A DNA stretch of 64,000 nucleotides, taken from CAIUMH01 sp963758555 (GTDB lineage Bacteria > Actinomycetota > Acidimicrobiia > Acidimicrobiales > RAAP-2). The DNA is taken from NCBI GenBank assembly GCA_963758555.1, contig CAVWVW010000003.1, positions 1,364,001 to 1,428,000 of the forward strand. The letters run 5' to 3'. Below are positions 10,527 through 19,769 of this stretch, in pieces. Numbering within the stretch: the first letter of the stretch is position 1; every line of letters starts with the position of its first letter. The position numbers and the translations under genes are program-made. The notes beneath the pieces are model-generated. The model did no database searches and had not been told where the DNA came from. It saw only the letters and a program-made list of their open reading frames with translations.

Positions 10527-11447
10527 CTAGCTGTCCTTCTTCTTGCCCGCCGGAGGTCCTTCCACGGCGTAGGGGTCAGCCACGTAGGTCGGGATCTTCT
10601 CGCGCCAGTCGAGCACGCCGTCGTCGCCGGGCACGCCGGCGGGGAACTTGTTGTCGTGGACCCAGGCCCAGTGCGAGTGGTTGAGCTCGTGCATGGTGAA
10701 GCAGGCGTTGAGCGAGTTGTAGAAGCCCTGGTTGTCGACCGTCTGGTTGACCGACTCCTTGATGAGCAGCGCAGCCATCGTCGGGGTCTTGGCGATCCGG
10801 CGAGCGAACTCCAAGGTCTGGTCGCTCAGCTCTTCGAACGGGAAGATCTTCGACACCATGCCGAGATCCTTGGCCTCCTCGACGGTGATGGCGTCACCGG
10901 TGAGCAGGAGCTCCTTGGCCTTGCGAGGACCGAACTCCCAGGGGTGGCCGAAGTACTCGACGCCGCACATCCCGAGGCGGGTGCCCACCACGTCAGCGAA
11001 GTAGGTCGTGTCCGACGCCACGATCAGGTCACAGGCCCACATGAGCATGAGGCCAGCGGCGTAGACGGTGCCCTGGACCTGGGCGACGGTGATCTTGCGC
11101 AGGTTCCGCCACCGAAGCGTGTTCTGGAAGAAGTAGTGCCACTCTTGGAGCATGAGCATCTCGGCGCCCTCACGGGTGCCGCCGTTGCCCTTCCACGAGG
11201 GGTGGGTGTCGCGATCGGCCATGGCCTCCTTGGAGCCGAGGTCGTGGCCTGAGCTGAAGAGGTCACCGGTGCCGCCCAAGATCACGACTCGGCAGGTGTC
11301 GTCGAACTCGGCGATCTTGAAAGCCTCGTCCAGCTCGACGAGGAGCCCTCGGTGCTGGGCGTTCTTTGTCTCCGGGCGGTCGAGGAGGATGCGGACGATG
11401 CGTCCCTCATCGTGCTCTTCGTACTGCAGGAACTTGAACTCGGGCAT
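10527..11447 (-). CDS. Crotonase-superfamily protein lacking both hydratase glutamates
   Basis: 306 residues with a crotonase fold: SSGHDLGS gives the first oxyanion-hole segment and VYAAGLMLMWACDL the second. Aligned by eye to rat enoyl-CoA hydratase, the positions of Glu144 and Glu164 are Met and a non-acidic residue, so simple hydration is unlikely. Isomerase, hydrolase, lyase or a non-catalytic role are alternatives. A long Trp-rich C-terminal extension (about residues 250-306) ends in a basic tail. ATG 11447 has GAGGAG eight bases upstream. Confidence 0.85.
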   Translation of the reverse strand: MPEFKFLQYEEHDEGRIVRILLDRPETKNAQHRGLLVELDEAFKIAEFDDTCRVVILGGTGDLFSSGHDLGSKEAMADRDTHPSWKGNGGTREGAEMLMLQEWHYFFQNTLRWRNLRKITVAQVQGTVYAAGLMLMWACDLIVASDTTYFADVVGTRLGMCGVEYFGHPWEFGPRKAKELLLTGDAITVEEAKDLGMVSKIFPFEELSDQTLEFARRIAKTPTMAALLIKESVNQTVDNQGFYNSLNACFTMHELNHSHWAWVHDNKFPAGVPGDDGVLDWREKIPTYVADPYAVEGPPAGKKKDS

Positions 11448-11644
11448 CAACGTGACTCCTCGCTAGATGGATGGCACCAGCTACGGACTCCTTGAGCACC
11501 CTGCTCCCCCGCCCCTGGGCGACTCCACGCTAGCGGCTTCTTCGCGAGACCGCTAAATCTGGTCACGGTTCAAATAACGAGCCGAACCGCGTGGGGTACC
11601 GTGGCTCGATCGGTCAGGATGATCGTGATTCCAGGGGGGCAACA

Positions 11645-12400
11645 ATGATTCTTGAGAGAGCACAGCACGGCCGGGTGACGGTGCTGACCTTGAACCGACC
11701 AGAGGCCGCCAACTCGCTCACCACCGAGCTCAACCTCCTGCTGGCCGACACCCTGACCGCCATCGAGTCTGACCCCGAGACCCAGGTCGTCATCCTGACC
11801 GGGGCGGGCGAGAAGATCTTCTGCGCCGGCATGGACCTCAAGTCGGCGAGCTCGAGCGCGGGCGAGAGGATGGATCGCTCGAAGCGACCGACGCCGCCGA
11901 TCCTCGGGTTCAAGAAGCCGATCATCGCCGCCGTCAACGGCGCGGCGGTCGGAGGCGGCTGCGAGCTGGCCTTCAACTGCGACCTCGTCGTCGCCGTCGA
12001 GCACGCCCGCTTCGGGTTCCCCGAGATCAAGCGCGGGCTGTTCGCCGCCGGCGGCGGCACCATGGTCGGCACCCTCATGCCGCTGCACCTGGCCATGGAG
12101 ATGGCGCTCACCGGCGACCTCTACCCCGCCGCCCAGGTCGAGCGGTGGGGCTTGCTCAACCGCGTGGTGCCCGCCGATGAGCTGCTCGAGGTCTCCTTGG
12201 AGCTGGCCAACAGGATCGCGGCCAACGCGCCGCTGAGCCTGGCGCTGACCAAGACGCTGGTGCGCCGGGCGATCATGGAGGACCACATGGCCGCCACCGC
12301 CACCGGCGAGGAGCTCGACGTGGTCTTCTCCAGCGAGGACGCCAAGGAGGGCTCTCTCGCCTTCTTGGAGAAGCGCGAGCCGCACTGGCTGGGCCGCTGA
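11645..12400 (+). CDS. Enoyl-CoA hydratase/isomerase (EchA-like)
   Basis: 251 residues, a normal crotonase length. CAGMDLKS supplies the first oxyanion-hole loop, GGGCELAF the second with the equivalent of Glu144, and PEIKRGL the equivalent of Glu164. Both hydratase glutamates are therefore present, unlike in the divergent crotonase gene upstream. The ATG at 11645 follows a G-rich ribosome site. It lies 43 bases before an alpha/beta hydrolase gene on the same strand and probably shares a transcript with it. Role: hydration of 2-enoyl-CoA in beta-oxidation. Confidence 0.9.
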   Translation: MILERAQHGRVTVLTLNRPEAANSLTTELNLLLADTLTAIESDPETQVVILTGAGEKIFCAGMDLKSASSSAGERMDRSKRPTPPILGFKKPIIAAVNGAAVGGGCELAFNCDLVVAVEHARFGFPEIKRGLFAAGGGTMVGTLMPLHLAMEMALTGDLYPAAQVERWGLLNRVVPADELLEVSLELANRIAANAPLSLALTKTLVRRAIMEDHMAATATGEELDVVFSSEDAKEGSLAFLEKREPHWLGR

Positions 12401-12443
12401 GCACCGACGCTCGACCCGCCCGTCGGTCGATGAGAGGAACCGA

Positions 12444-13301
12444 ATGGACGCGACACGACTGAGCTTCCAAGGCGCTGACGGGCTCACCCTGGCGGCCGAC
12501 GCCTGGGGCGACCCCCACGATCCCCCGGTGCTCTTCCTCCACGGCGGCGGCCAGACCCGTCATGCCTGGGGCGGGGCCGCCGAGCGGATCGCGGCAAGCG
12601 GATGGCGCACGATCTCTCTCGATCTGCGGGGCCACGGCGAGAGCGACTGGTCGCCGAGCGGCGACTACTCGATCACCGCCTTCGCCGACGACATCCGCCA
12701 GGTCGCCCACGCACTCGAGCACGCGCCGGTCCTCGTCGGAGCCTCGCTCGGCGGGAGCGCCTCGCTGCACGCCGAGGCAGCCGAGGACGAGGACCTCAGC
12801 CAAGGCCTCGTCCTCGTCGACATCACCCCGCAGGCCAACCCCGTCGGCGTCGAGCGGATCCAGACCTTCATGCTCTCAGGCATGGATGGCTTCGACACCT
12901 TGGATGATGCCGCCGCGGCGATCGCGGCCTACACGCCGCAGCGCAAGCGGGCCACCAACTACGAGGGCCTCAAGAAGGTCCTCCGAGAGCGAGACGGCCG
13001 CTACTACTGGCACTGGGATCCGGCCCTCATGCGGATCGTCAAGCTGGCTGGCGAGCCCCAAGCGCCGACCCCGGTTGATGCTCAGATGCTCTCACGAGTC
13101 CACGTGCCCACCTTGCTGGTGCGAGGCATGCTCTCGGACATCGTCACCGATGAGGGCGTGGCCATCTTGACCAACGGGATCAAGGACGTCGAGATCGTCG
13201 AGGTCGGCGGTGCCGGCCACATGATCGCCGGCGACAAGAACGACCAGTTCTCCGACGCGGTGGTGGCCTTCCTCGGAGAGAAGGTCGCCCCCCGCCGCTG
13301 A
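12444..13301 (+). CDS. Alpha/beta hydrolase
   Basis: 285 residues. The oxyanion segment LFLHGGGQ (about 30-37), the nucleophile elbow VGASLGGSA and the catalytic His in GGAGHMIAG near residue 259 are all visible. The cap region contains a YYWHWDP motif common in actinobacterial epoxide-hydrolase or haloperoxidase-like members. It follows the enoyl-CoA hydratase gene in the same direction. An ester, thioester or C-C hydrolase in the same catabolic region is plausible; the substrate is unknown. Confidence 0.85.
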   Translation: MDATRLSFQGADGLTLAADAWGDPHDPPVLFLHGGGQTRHAWGGAAERIAASGWRTISLDLRGHGESDWSPSGDYSITAFADDIRQVAHALEHAPVLVGASLGGSASLHAEAAEDEDLSQGLVLVDITPQANPVGVERIQTFMLSGMDGFDTLDDAAAAIAAYTPQRKRATNYEGLKKVLRERDGRYYWHWDPALMRIVKLAGEPQAPTPVDAQMLSRVHVPTLLVRGMLSDIVTDEGVAILTNGIKDVEIVEVGGAGHMIAGDKNDQFSDAVVAFLGEKVAPRR

Positions 13302-13309
13302 GGCCTAGC

Positions 13310-13792
13310 CTAGGGGTTCTTGTCTGCTCGCTGGAGGTGCGTGCCGCGCTGGCGGACGTTGCGCAGGTCGTCAGCGGGCAGGCGCCGCGCAGCGAAGGTG
13401 AGCATGCCGGTGGCGACGTGGCGATGGTCCGCTCCCTCGTCGAAGAGCTCGGCGCGCACCGATGCCGAGCTGCCACCGGTGCGCAGGACGTGGGCCTCGC
13501 ACAGCACCGGGCCGATGCTCGCCCCTGCGTGGTAGGTGACGTGCATGTCCATCGTGGCTGACTGGTCATAGGGCTCGGGGATCTCGAAGAGCGCCATGCC
13601 GGCGACCACGTCGATCAAGGTGGCGATGACGCCGCCTTGGACGACGCCGTTCGAGTTGATGACCTGATCGGTGATCGGCATCGAGATCGCACAGTCGGCG
13701 CCCTCGACTTCACGCTGCGTGAAGCCGAGGGCGGCGACGAAGTGATCGGGAGGTGCGCTCTCGTAGAGGCGCTTGGGCTGCTCGTCGGCCAC
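13310..13792 (-). CDS. PaaI-type hotdog thioesterase
   Basis: 160 residues with a single hotdog domain. The signature SNGVVQGGVIATLIDVVAG (about 46-64) holds the central helix with the conserved Gly and Asp, and DMHVTYHAGA follows. It starts at GTG 13792, 15 bases after the SDR stop, so the two genes likely share one transcript. Expected to hydrolyse an acyl-CoA thioester in the cytoplasm. The C-terminal 25 residues are Arg-rich. Confidence 0.85.
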   Translation of the reverse strand: MADEQPKRLYESAPPDHFVAALGFTQREVEGADCAISMPITDQVINSNGVVQGGVIATLIDVVAGMALFEIPEPYDQSATMDMHVTYHAGASIGPVLCEAHVLRTGGSSASVRAELFDEGADHRHVATGMLTFAARRLPADDLRNVRQRGTHLQRADKNP

Positions 13793-13807
13793 GGTCGTGC
13801 CGCCTGG

Positions 13808-14590
13808 CTAGGCGGTGGGCTCCTTCGGAGCGAAGCGCTTGGCGCCGTCGATGCGGATGACCTCACCGTTGAGGTAGGGGTTCTCCACCATCTGCTGGAC
13901 CAGCATGGCGTACTCGTAGGCGTGGCCCATGCGCTTGGGGAACGGCACGGCCGGTCCCCAGAACTTGTTGAGCTCCTCGGCGGGCATGCCGTAGGCGGGG
14001 GTGGCGAAGACGCCGGGGGCGATGGCCATCGCCCGGATCCCGGTGACCGCGAGGTCACGAGCGAGCACCAGCGTCATCGAGATGACGCCGCCCTTGGCTG
14101 CCGCGTAGGCCACCTGGCCGATGGTCCCCTCGTAGCCGGCGATCGACGAGGTGTTGATCACGAGACCGCGCTCGCCGTCCTCTTGGGGATCCGACTTGGC
14201 GATCGCCGCAGCGGCGAGGCGCGTCACGTTGAACGCACCGGTCAGGTACGCGTCGACGACCTTCTTGAAGCCGTCGAGGCTGTGAGGGTTCCCCTCCTTG
14301 TCGAGCGTGCGACCGCCAGCCTCCCCACCACCGTGGACGGCGACCGAGAGGCGCATCGGAGCGAGCTCCAGCCCCGCGGCCACGGCGGCCGCGACGGAGT
14401 CCTCGTCGGTCACGTCGGTCTTGACGAAGACCGTGTCCTTGCCGAGCTCGTCGGCGAGGGCCTGGCCCTTCTCCTCAGAGAGGTCGGCGATGACGACCTT
14501 GGCGCCAAGGGAGACGAGACGGCGGACCGTCTGCTCACCGAAGCCGCCTGCGCCACCGGTCACGATGGCTGAAGAACCGCTGATGTCCAT
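13808..14590 (-). CDS. Short-chain dehydrogenase/reductase (3-hydroxyacyl-CoA DH-like)
   Basis: 260 residues. The Rossmann nucleotide motif TGGAGGFG is at 11-18, a catalytic Ser lies in NTSSIAGYEG and the catalytic pair in YAAAK. Asp after the second strand (VVIADLS) indicates NAD preference. The overall pattern is close to HSD17B10-type 3-hydroxyacyl-CoA dehydrogenases. RBS AGAGGAAG precedes ATG 14590. Together with the crotonase and thioesterase genes it fits the third step of beta-oxidation. Confidence 0.88.
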   Translation of the reverse strand: MDISGSSAIVTGGAGGFGEQTVRRLVSLGAKVVIADLSEEKGQALADELGKDTVFVKTDVTDEDSVAAAVAAGLELAPMRLSVAVHGGGEAGGRTLDKEGNPHSLDGFKKVVDAYLTGAFNVTRLAAAAIAKSDPQEDGERGLVINTSSIAGYEGTIGQVAYAAAKGGVISMTLVLARDLAVTGIRAMAIAPGVFATPAYGMPAEELNKFWGPAVPFPKRMGHAYEYAMLVQQMVENPYLNGEVIRIDGAKRFAPKEPTA

Positions 14591-14677
14591 GCTTGCTTCC
14601 TCTTCTCTACGTAGGCGGCACGACGTGCCGGATCAGATGACCTCGCGCCACAGCGAGGGCGAAGCGCTCGTGGCTCT

Positions 14678-14698
14678 CGTCGCCCTGAGCGGGCGACG
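14678..14698 (-). terminator. Hairpin downstream of the amidohydrolase gene
   Basis: Perfect 8-bp inverted repeat CGTCGCCC / GGGCGACG with a 5-base loop. It lies about 50 bases after the amidohydrolase stop and before the SDR start on the same strand. No T-tract follows, so intrinsic termination is uncertain, but the position suits it. Confidence 0.45.
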
Positions 14699-14745
14699 CG
14701 AGACTAGACGACCCTCGGCCGCGGCTCGGGGTGACCGAGCTGACC

Positions 14746-15942
14746 TTAGGCGGCGAGCCCGATCAAGCGGTTGAGGTTCTCGCCCATCACGTTGGCGATG
14801 ACCTCGTCGGGCAGGCCCTGGAGCTCCTTGGCGAAGGTGATCGGGTTGGCCAGACCTTCAGGGTGCGGGTAGTCCGAGCCGAAGATCACGCGCTCAGAGC
14901 CCATGACCTCGATGAGGCCCTTCGGGTCCTCCTCGTGGAAGGGGTGCACCACGAAGTTGCGCTTGAAGACCTCGACGGGGTTCTCCTCGAACGACTGGGG
15001 GTTGTGGGCGTAGCCGTACTCCATGTCGTGGATGAGCCCACGGACCCAGTTCGAGCCGTTCTCGACCGGCATGATCCGCAGGCCCGGGAAACGGGTGCAG
15101 AGGCCGTGGCCGATGAGCGAGGCGACCGTGTCCATGATGGGACGGCCCTGGTGCTGGGTGATGGCGTACATCCCCGAGAGGTCGCGGAACGGCGTCATCT
15201 CACCCTCTCGGATGCCCTCCCACTCGTTCTGGTAGCGCATGTAGCCCGAGTCAGAGGCGTGCATGCCGACCAGCAGGTCTGCCTCTTCGACTCGCTTCCA
15301 GAAGGGGTCGAACTCCGGCAGCGCCGGCGAGCGCGGGCCTTCGATGCCCCAGACGGGAGCGGGACGGACCAAGATGATCTTGACGCCGTTCTCCATCACG
15401 AAGTCGAGCTCGCGCTGAGCCTCCTCCACGATGCCGAGGTGGATCACCGGGGTCGGGAACATGCGGTTCTCGTAGTTGAAGGTCCACTCCTCGAGCATCC
15501 AGCGGTTGAGCGCGTGGACCGCGGCGTGCACGGCGCGCGGGTTGTCGTGGACACGCTCTTCGAGCAGGCTGGCCAGCGTCGGCCACATGATGGCGCGGTC
15601 GATGCCCATCTCGTTCATCAGCGCCAGGCGCGGCTCGGCGGCCGAGAAGCCCGGGAGCGCCTTGATGCCGCGGCCCAAGATCTCCTTGCGAGACCGGCCC
15701 TCGGCGTTCCCGACGCGGAAGTACTCCTCTTGAGCGCCGGGGGCCGCCACCTTCTCGAAGGTGGGGTTCGGGATGTAGTCGCTGATCTTGTTGTTGACCG
15801 CGATCTTGGTGCGGCCGTCGACCTCGACGTACTTGATGAAGCCCTTGTAGTCATCAGGCATGTAGCGGGTGAACGCCTCAGGCGTCTCGTACATGTGGTT
15901 GTCCGCGTCGAACACGAAGAACTTGCCATCTTCAGTAGGCAT
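14746..15942 (-). CDS. Amidohydrolase-family protein (COG2159)
   Basis: 398 residues. The metal-dependent hydrolase barrel is indicated by FDADNHMYE at 10-18 (the Asp-x-Asn/His variant of the family HxH), GMHASDSG in the middle and the terminal IFGSDYPHPEG motif with the conserved Asp. Members act as decarboxylases or hydrolases on cyclic acids. Long relatives with this N-terminus are common in actinobacterial catabolic clusters. RBS AAGGGGG precedes ATG 15942. Confidence 0.85.
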   Translation of the reverse strand: MPTEDGKFFVFDADNHMYETPEAFTRYMPDDYKGFIKYVEVDGRTKIAVNNKISDYIPNPTFEKVAAPGAQEEYFRVGNAEGRSRKEILGRGIKALPGFSAAEPRLALMNEMGIDRAIMWPTLASLLEERVHDNPRAVHAAVHALNRWMLEEWTFNYENRMFPTPVIHLGIVEEAQRELDFVMENGVKIILVRPAPVWGIEGPRSPALPEFDPFWKRVEEADLLVGMHASDSGYMRYQNEWEGIREGEMTPFRDLSGMYAITQHQGRPIMDTVASLIGHGLCTRFPGLRIMPVENGSNWVRGLIHDMEYGYAHNPQSFEENPVEVFKRNFVVHPFHEEDPKGLIEVMGSERVIFGSDYPHPEGLANPITFAKELQGLPDEVIANVMGENLNRLIGLAA

Positions 15943-16076
15943 CAGTGGCCCCCTTCTCTCTACGATCTCAAGACCTTTAGTTTACCTCAGGCTCGAGGAA
16001 CTTTCACTGCTCTCCGAACTCTACGCCCAGTGTTGACGCCGACGTCAGTTCTGAGCGGCGAGCTCGCTCGCTGCCC

Positions 16077-16928
16077 CTAGAACTTGGAGCGCTCGCCGGC
16101 GGCGGGCGCCTGGCCCTTCGGGAAGTCGCGGATCATGTTGTCTTGGACGAAGGAGGCGACGAGCCGCCCATCCTCCGCGAAGATGTGCGCTCGCCCGTAG
16201 CTCCGCCCTCGCCCGGCGTAGGGGCTCTCGTGGACCAGCAGGTGCCAGGCCGAGGCGTCGACCGGCTCGTGGAAGGTCAAGGTGTGGCTGAGCACGCTGG
16301 TCGAGATCGAGACGTGCGACATCGCCTGGCTGATGCCCTCGTGGGGCCTCATGGCGGTGCCGATCAAGAAGCCGTCGGTCGCATAGGAGAGCAGCGCCTG
16401 GCCGAGCACGCCCTCGGCGCGCTCGCCAGGGAAGCGGGTCCAGACGTCGAGCTCAGCCGGGCCGACCTCGGCGCTCATGAGGTCGACGCCGCCCACGATC
16501 CGCGCGTCCCAGAACCCGCCCTCTTCGCTGAGCACCTCGAGCTCGTCGGGAGAGGCGGCCGGAGGCATGTCGAGGCCGTGGCGGATGAGGTCGGGCTCCT
16601 CGACGGTCAGCGACACGAGCGCCCTCGTGCAGAGCCGGCCCTCTTGGCTGATGGTGACGGTGGAGCTGGCCATGGCCCGTCCGGCGGCCATGGTGTCGAC
16701 CTCGATCTCGAGGGGCTTCGAGCCATCGGCGCCTCGGGCGAAGACGAGGTGGATGGTCTTGACGTACTTGTCCGGAGCGATCGTGGCTCCCGCGATGATC
16801 GACTGAGCCAGGAGCTGGCCGCCGAAGACCACGAGCCCATGGCCTCCGCTGTGGTTCTGGCCGATGAAGCGACCTTCCCCCACCTGCTCGAGCTCGAGCA
16901 CCTCGCGCAGCGATCCTCCGTCAGCCAT
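16077..16928 (-). CDS. TesB-like acyl-CoA thioesterase (double hotdog)
   Basis: 283 residues containing two hotdog repeats, as in TesB. The first holds FGGQLLAQSIIAG with a conserved Gln, and the second ends with the HESPYAGRGRSYGRAHIF segment. ATG 16928 follows AAGGGGGAG and is preferred to the upstream in-frame start at 16949. It lies after the quinone oxidoreductase gene on the same strand. Likely releases free acid from a medium or branched acyl-CoA. Confidence 0.88.
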   Translation of the reverse strand: MADGGSLREVLELEQVGEGRFIGQNHSGGHGLVVFGGQLLAQSIIAGATIAPDKYVKTIHLVFARGADGSKPLEIEVDTMAAGRAMASSTVTISQEGRLCTRALVSLTVEEPDLIRHGLDMPPAASPDELEVLSEEGGFWDARIVGGVDLMSAEVGPAELDVWTRFPGERAEGVLGQALLSYATDGFLIGTAMRPHEGISQAMSHVSISTSVLSHTLTFHEPVDASAWHLLVHESPYAGRGRSYGRAHIFAEDGRLVASFVQDNMIRDFPKGQAPAAGERSKF

Positions 16929-17018
16929 GGCTCCCCCTTGCCTCGGCACGTCGTCGTGCCGAGCTCGTCTCTGAACGCGAGCGAGTCTTCCACGCCCGAG
17001 CGCTGCGGATCGACTCCG

Positions 17019-17990
17019 CTACGGCTCGATGATCACCTTGCCGATGGCTCGGCGCGCCTCGACCATCACCAAGGCGTCCGCTCCTCGATCCAACGGGAAC
17101 GACGCTGAGATCAGCGGCGAGATCTGGCCGGAGTTGAACCAGGCCATGAGCTCGGTGGTGTCCCGCTCGAGATCCTCAGGCTGGTTGCGGCTGAAGCCCT
17201 CCATGGTGAAGCCCGTGATGTTCACGCCCTTGAGCAGCACCAGGTTGAGGGGGATCTTCGGGATCTCGCCGTCGGCGAAGCCGACGACCACGAAGCGCCC
17301 GCCCCACGCCATCGAGCGCAGGGCCGCCTCTGAGAACGAGCCGCCCACCGGGTCGATGACGACGTCCGCGCCGGTGCCGGTGATCTCCTTGATGCGGACC
17401 TTCAAGTCCTCGGTGAGGTAGTTGATGGTCTCTTGGGCGCCCTTCGTGCGGCACGCCTCGAGCTTCTCCTCCGACGAGGCGGCCGCGATGACCTTCGCCC
17501 CCATGAGCGTGGCCAGCTCGACCGCCGCCATGCCGACTCCTCCGGCCGCCCCGAGCACGACCACCCAGTCGCCGGGCTTGACCTTCCCGAAGCTGCGCAG
17601 CGCGTGCTGCGAGGTTCGATAGGCCACCGAGAACGCGGCCGCGTGCCGCAGGTCGACGCGCTCATCGAGCAGCGTGACGGCCTCTTGGCGCGTGAGCGCC
17701 TTCTCGGCGAAGGCTCCCACCATCGACGAGCCGATCACTCGATCGCCGATCGTGATCCCGGTGACACCCTCGCCGACGGCGCTGACCACCCCGGCGAACT
17801 CACTGCCCGGCGTGAAGGGCGTGGGCACCTGGTACTGGTACTGGTTCGCCATGATCAGCACGTCCGGGAAGTTGAGGGCCGCCGCCGCCACGTCGACGAC
17901 GACTTGTCCCTCACCGGGCACCGGGTCGTCGATCTCTTCGACCACCGCTGACGCGGCAGGTCCGTGCTCGTTGCAGCGAAGCGCTCTCAT
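17019..17990 (-). CDS. Quinone oxidoreductase (zinc-independent MDR family)
   Basis: 323 residues of the QOR branch of medium-chain reductases. It has LNFPDVLIM at 39-47, GSEFAGVV, the NADPH-binding GAAGGVGMAAV loop (around 147-157) and VIDPVGG. No zinc-ligand Cys cluster is seen. It probably reduces an enone, quinone or enoyl-type substrate with NADPH. It is divergent from the LLM gene at 18.07 kb, so a shared regulatory gap of about 80 bases lies between them. Confidence 0.88.
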   Translation of the reverse strand: MRALRCNEHGPAASAVVEEIDDPVPGEGQVVVDVAAAALNFPDVLIMANQYQYQVPTPFTPGSEFAGVVSAVGEGVTGITIGDRVIGSSMVGAFAEKALTRQEAVTLLDERVDLRHAAAFSVAYRTSQHALRSFGKVKPGDWVVVLGAAGGVGMAAVELATLMGAKVIAAASSEEKLEACRTKGAQETINYLTEDLKVRIKEITGTGADVVIDPVGGSFSEAALRSMAWGGRFVVVGFADGEIPKIPLNLVLLKGVNITGFTMEGFSRNQPEDLERDTTELMAWFNSGQISPLISASFPLDRGADALVMVEARRAIGKVIIEP

Positions 17991-18072
17991 GGGACCTGCC
18001 TATCAGGCCCGAGCCTCCTCGGCTCACCTCGCCACCACGTCACGCGAGGAGCGACTTCGGTACGCTGCGGCC

Positions 18073-18945
18073 ATGAAGATCGGATTGCCCCTAGCCATGA
18101 TGCGTCCCTCGCTGTGGAGCGAGGTGACGGTCGCTGCCGACGAGCTCGGCATCGAGTCGGTCTGGATGCCTGAGCATCTGGTCATCCCGGTGGCTGCCTC
18201 GGGCAGCCCCAACCACGGCCAAGAGCACCCGCCGATCCCAGCCAACGTGGCGGTCTACGACGTCTTCACGCACCTGGCCTTCTTGGCCGCCCAGACGACG
18301 CAGATCCACTTCGGGACCTACGTCTTCAACATCGGGCTGCGACACCCCTTCTCGACCGCCCGGGCGGTGACCACGCTCGACATCTTGTCGGAGGGTCGCG
18401 TCGAGCTCGGGATCGGAGCCAGCTGGCTCAAGGAGGAGTGGGACGCGGTCGGTCTGGACTTCTCGACCAGAGGCCGGAGGGTCGACGAGGCCATCGAGGT
18501 CTGCTTGGCGCTCTGGAGCGACGAGGTCATCGAGCACCATGGTGAGTTCTTCGACTTCGAGGCGGTCATGTTCGAGCCGAAGCCCGTCCACCAGCCGCAC
18601 CCTCCCATCCACGTCGGCGGCGACGGTCCCGCCGCGCTTCGCCGGGCCGCCACCATCGGGCAGGGCTGGATCCCGATGAACCACGCTCCCGAGCAGCTCC
18701 CCGAGCCCATCGCCAAGATCGCGCAGCTCCGGCACGAGGCCGGGATCGAGGGGAGCGTCGAGGTCACCCTGGGCGGCGGCGACGCCACGCTCGAGACCTT
18801 CGAGAAGCTCGCAGCCCTGGGCGTGCACCGGGCCATCGTGCGGCCGTGGAGCTCCACGCGCGAGTGGCGTCAAGGCCTCGAGGACTTCGCAGCCAACGTG
18901 CTGCCCGACGTCCAGGCGCTCGAGACCAGCGAACCGCTCCTGTGA
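18073..18945 (+). CDS. LLM-class F420-dependent oxidoreductase
   Basis: 290 residues. Family features are SVWMPEHLV at 29-37, LSEGRVELGIGASW in the middle (around 111-124) and PIHVGGDGPAALRRAA. This last segment is typical of TIGR03619-type F420-dependent oxidoreductases. ATG 18073 was chosen because the barrel begins directly after it. The stop overlaps the GTG of the next gene (GTGA), indicating translational coupling with a hotdog protein. Confidence 0.88.
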   Translation: MKIGLPLAMMRPSLWSEVTVAADELGIESVWMPEHLVIPVAASGSPNHGQEHPPIPANVAVYDVFTHLAFLAAQTTQIHFGTYVFNIGLRHPFSTARAVTTLDILSEGRVELGIGASWLKEEWDAVGLDFSTRGRRVDEAIEVCLALWSDEVIEHHGEFFDFEAVMFEPKPVHQPHPPIHVGGDGPAALRRAATIGQGWIPMNHAPEQLPEPIAKIAQLRHEAGIEGSVEVTLGGGDATLETFEKLAALGVHRAIVRPWSSTREWRQGLEDFAANVLPDVQALETSEPLL

Positions 18946-19739
18946 GCTCGTCGGTCGACGCCTCCACCACCCGACCAGAGCCGCCGTGGAAGGACGGGAA
19001 CTTCTCCCAGGGCTTCGCCTATCGCTACGCGGTCCATGACGATGATCGGCTGGCCACCGGCGTCGTCGAGCTCCAAGACGCCCTCAAGGCTCCGTCGGCC
19101 AGACGGCCACGGCTCTCGATCCTGGCGGCGATCGCCGACGCCATGATGGGCATCACCGTCTGCTTCAACGTGACCCCCGACATCCCCTCGACCGTCGATC
19201 TGTCGATCTCGCTGCTCGGCGAGACCGCAGCACCCGTGCTGGCCATGGAGAGCGAGGTCCTCAAGGTCGGTCGTTCGATCTCCATGGGCGAGATGCGCTT
19301 TCGAGAGACCTCTGAGGGACCGCTGATCGCTCGGGGCTTCATGAGCTTCGCCGCCACCCGGAACCCCCAAGCGATCCTGCCTGAGCTCCATCGCCAGACG
19401 GTCAACACCGGGTCGATCGACGAGAGCTTCTTCGACTACGTCGGGCTCCGCGTCCACGCTGACGGCGCGGCCACCATCGACCTGACCAGCTTCGTGACCA
19501 ACGCCGCGTTCTCACTCCAGGGCGGCATCGTCACCCTCCTCGGCGAGGTGGCGGTCGAAGAGCTGAGCGGCCGCGACGTCATCGACCTCGACGTGCGCTT
19601 CCTTCGAGCGGTCTCGGTCGGTCCCGCTCGAGCGACCGCCACCCTGATCGGCGAGGACACCTATCGTGCCGAGGTCAGAGACCTCGGCAACAGCGAGCGT
19701 GTCTGCGCCGTCGTGGTCGCCCGCACCGCTGCGTCCTAG
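18942..19739 (+). CDS. Double-hotdog thioesterase-like protein
   Basis: 265 residues starting with the GTG that overlaps the LLM gene stop. Two hotdog-like halves are visible. The first has the helix LSILAAIADAMMGI (about 54-67) and PSTVDLSISLLG; the second has SLQGGIVTLLGEVAVEE with the QGG turn of the fold. Probably an acyl-CoA thioesterase or binding protein. Co-translation with the LLM enzyme implies a shared pathway. Confidence 0.75.
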   Translation: MSSSVDASTTRPEPPWKDGNFSQGFAYRYAVHDDDRLATGVVELQDALKAPSARRPRLSILAAIADAMMGITVCFNVTPDIPSTVDLSISLLGETAAPVLAMESEVLKVGRSISMGEMRFRETSEGPLIARGFMSFAATRNPQAILPELHRQTVNTGSIDESFFDYVGLRVHADGAATIDLTSFVTNAAFSLQGGIVTLLGEVAVEELSGRDVIDLDVRFLRAVSVGPARATATLIGEDTYRAEVRDLGNSERVCAVVVARTAAS

Positions 19740-19769
19740 CGGCGATCTCGAGCACATCGGGCCCATCGC

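Noticed and set aside
11560..11600. GGTTCAAATA segment resembling a tRNA T-loop
   Set aside because: No acceptor, D or anticodon stems could be drawn around it.
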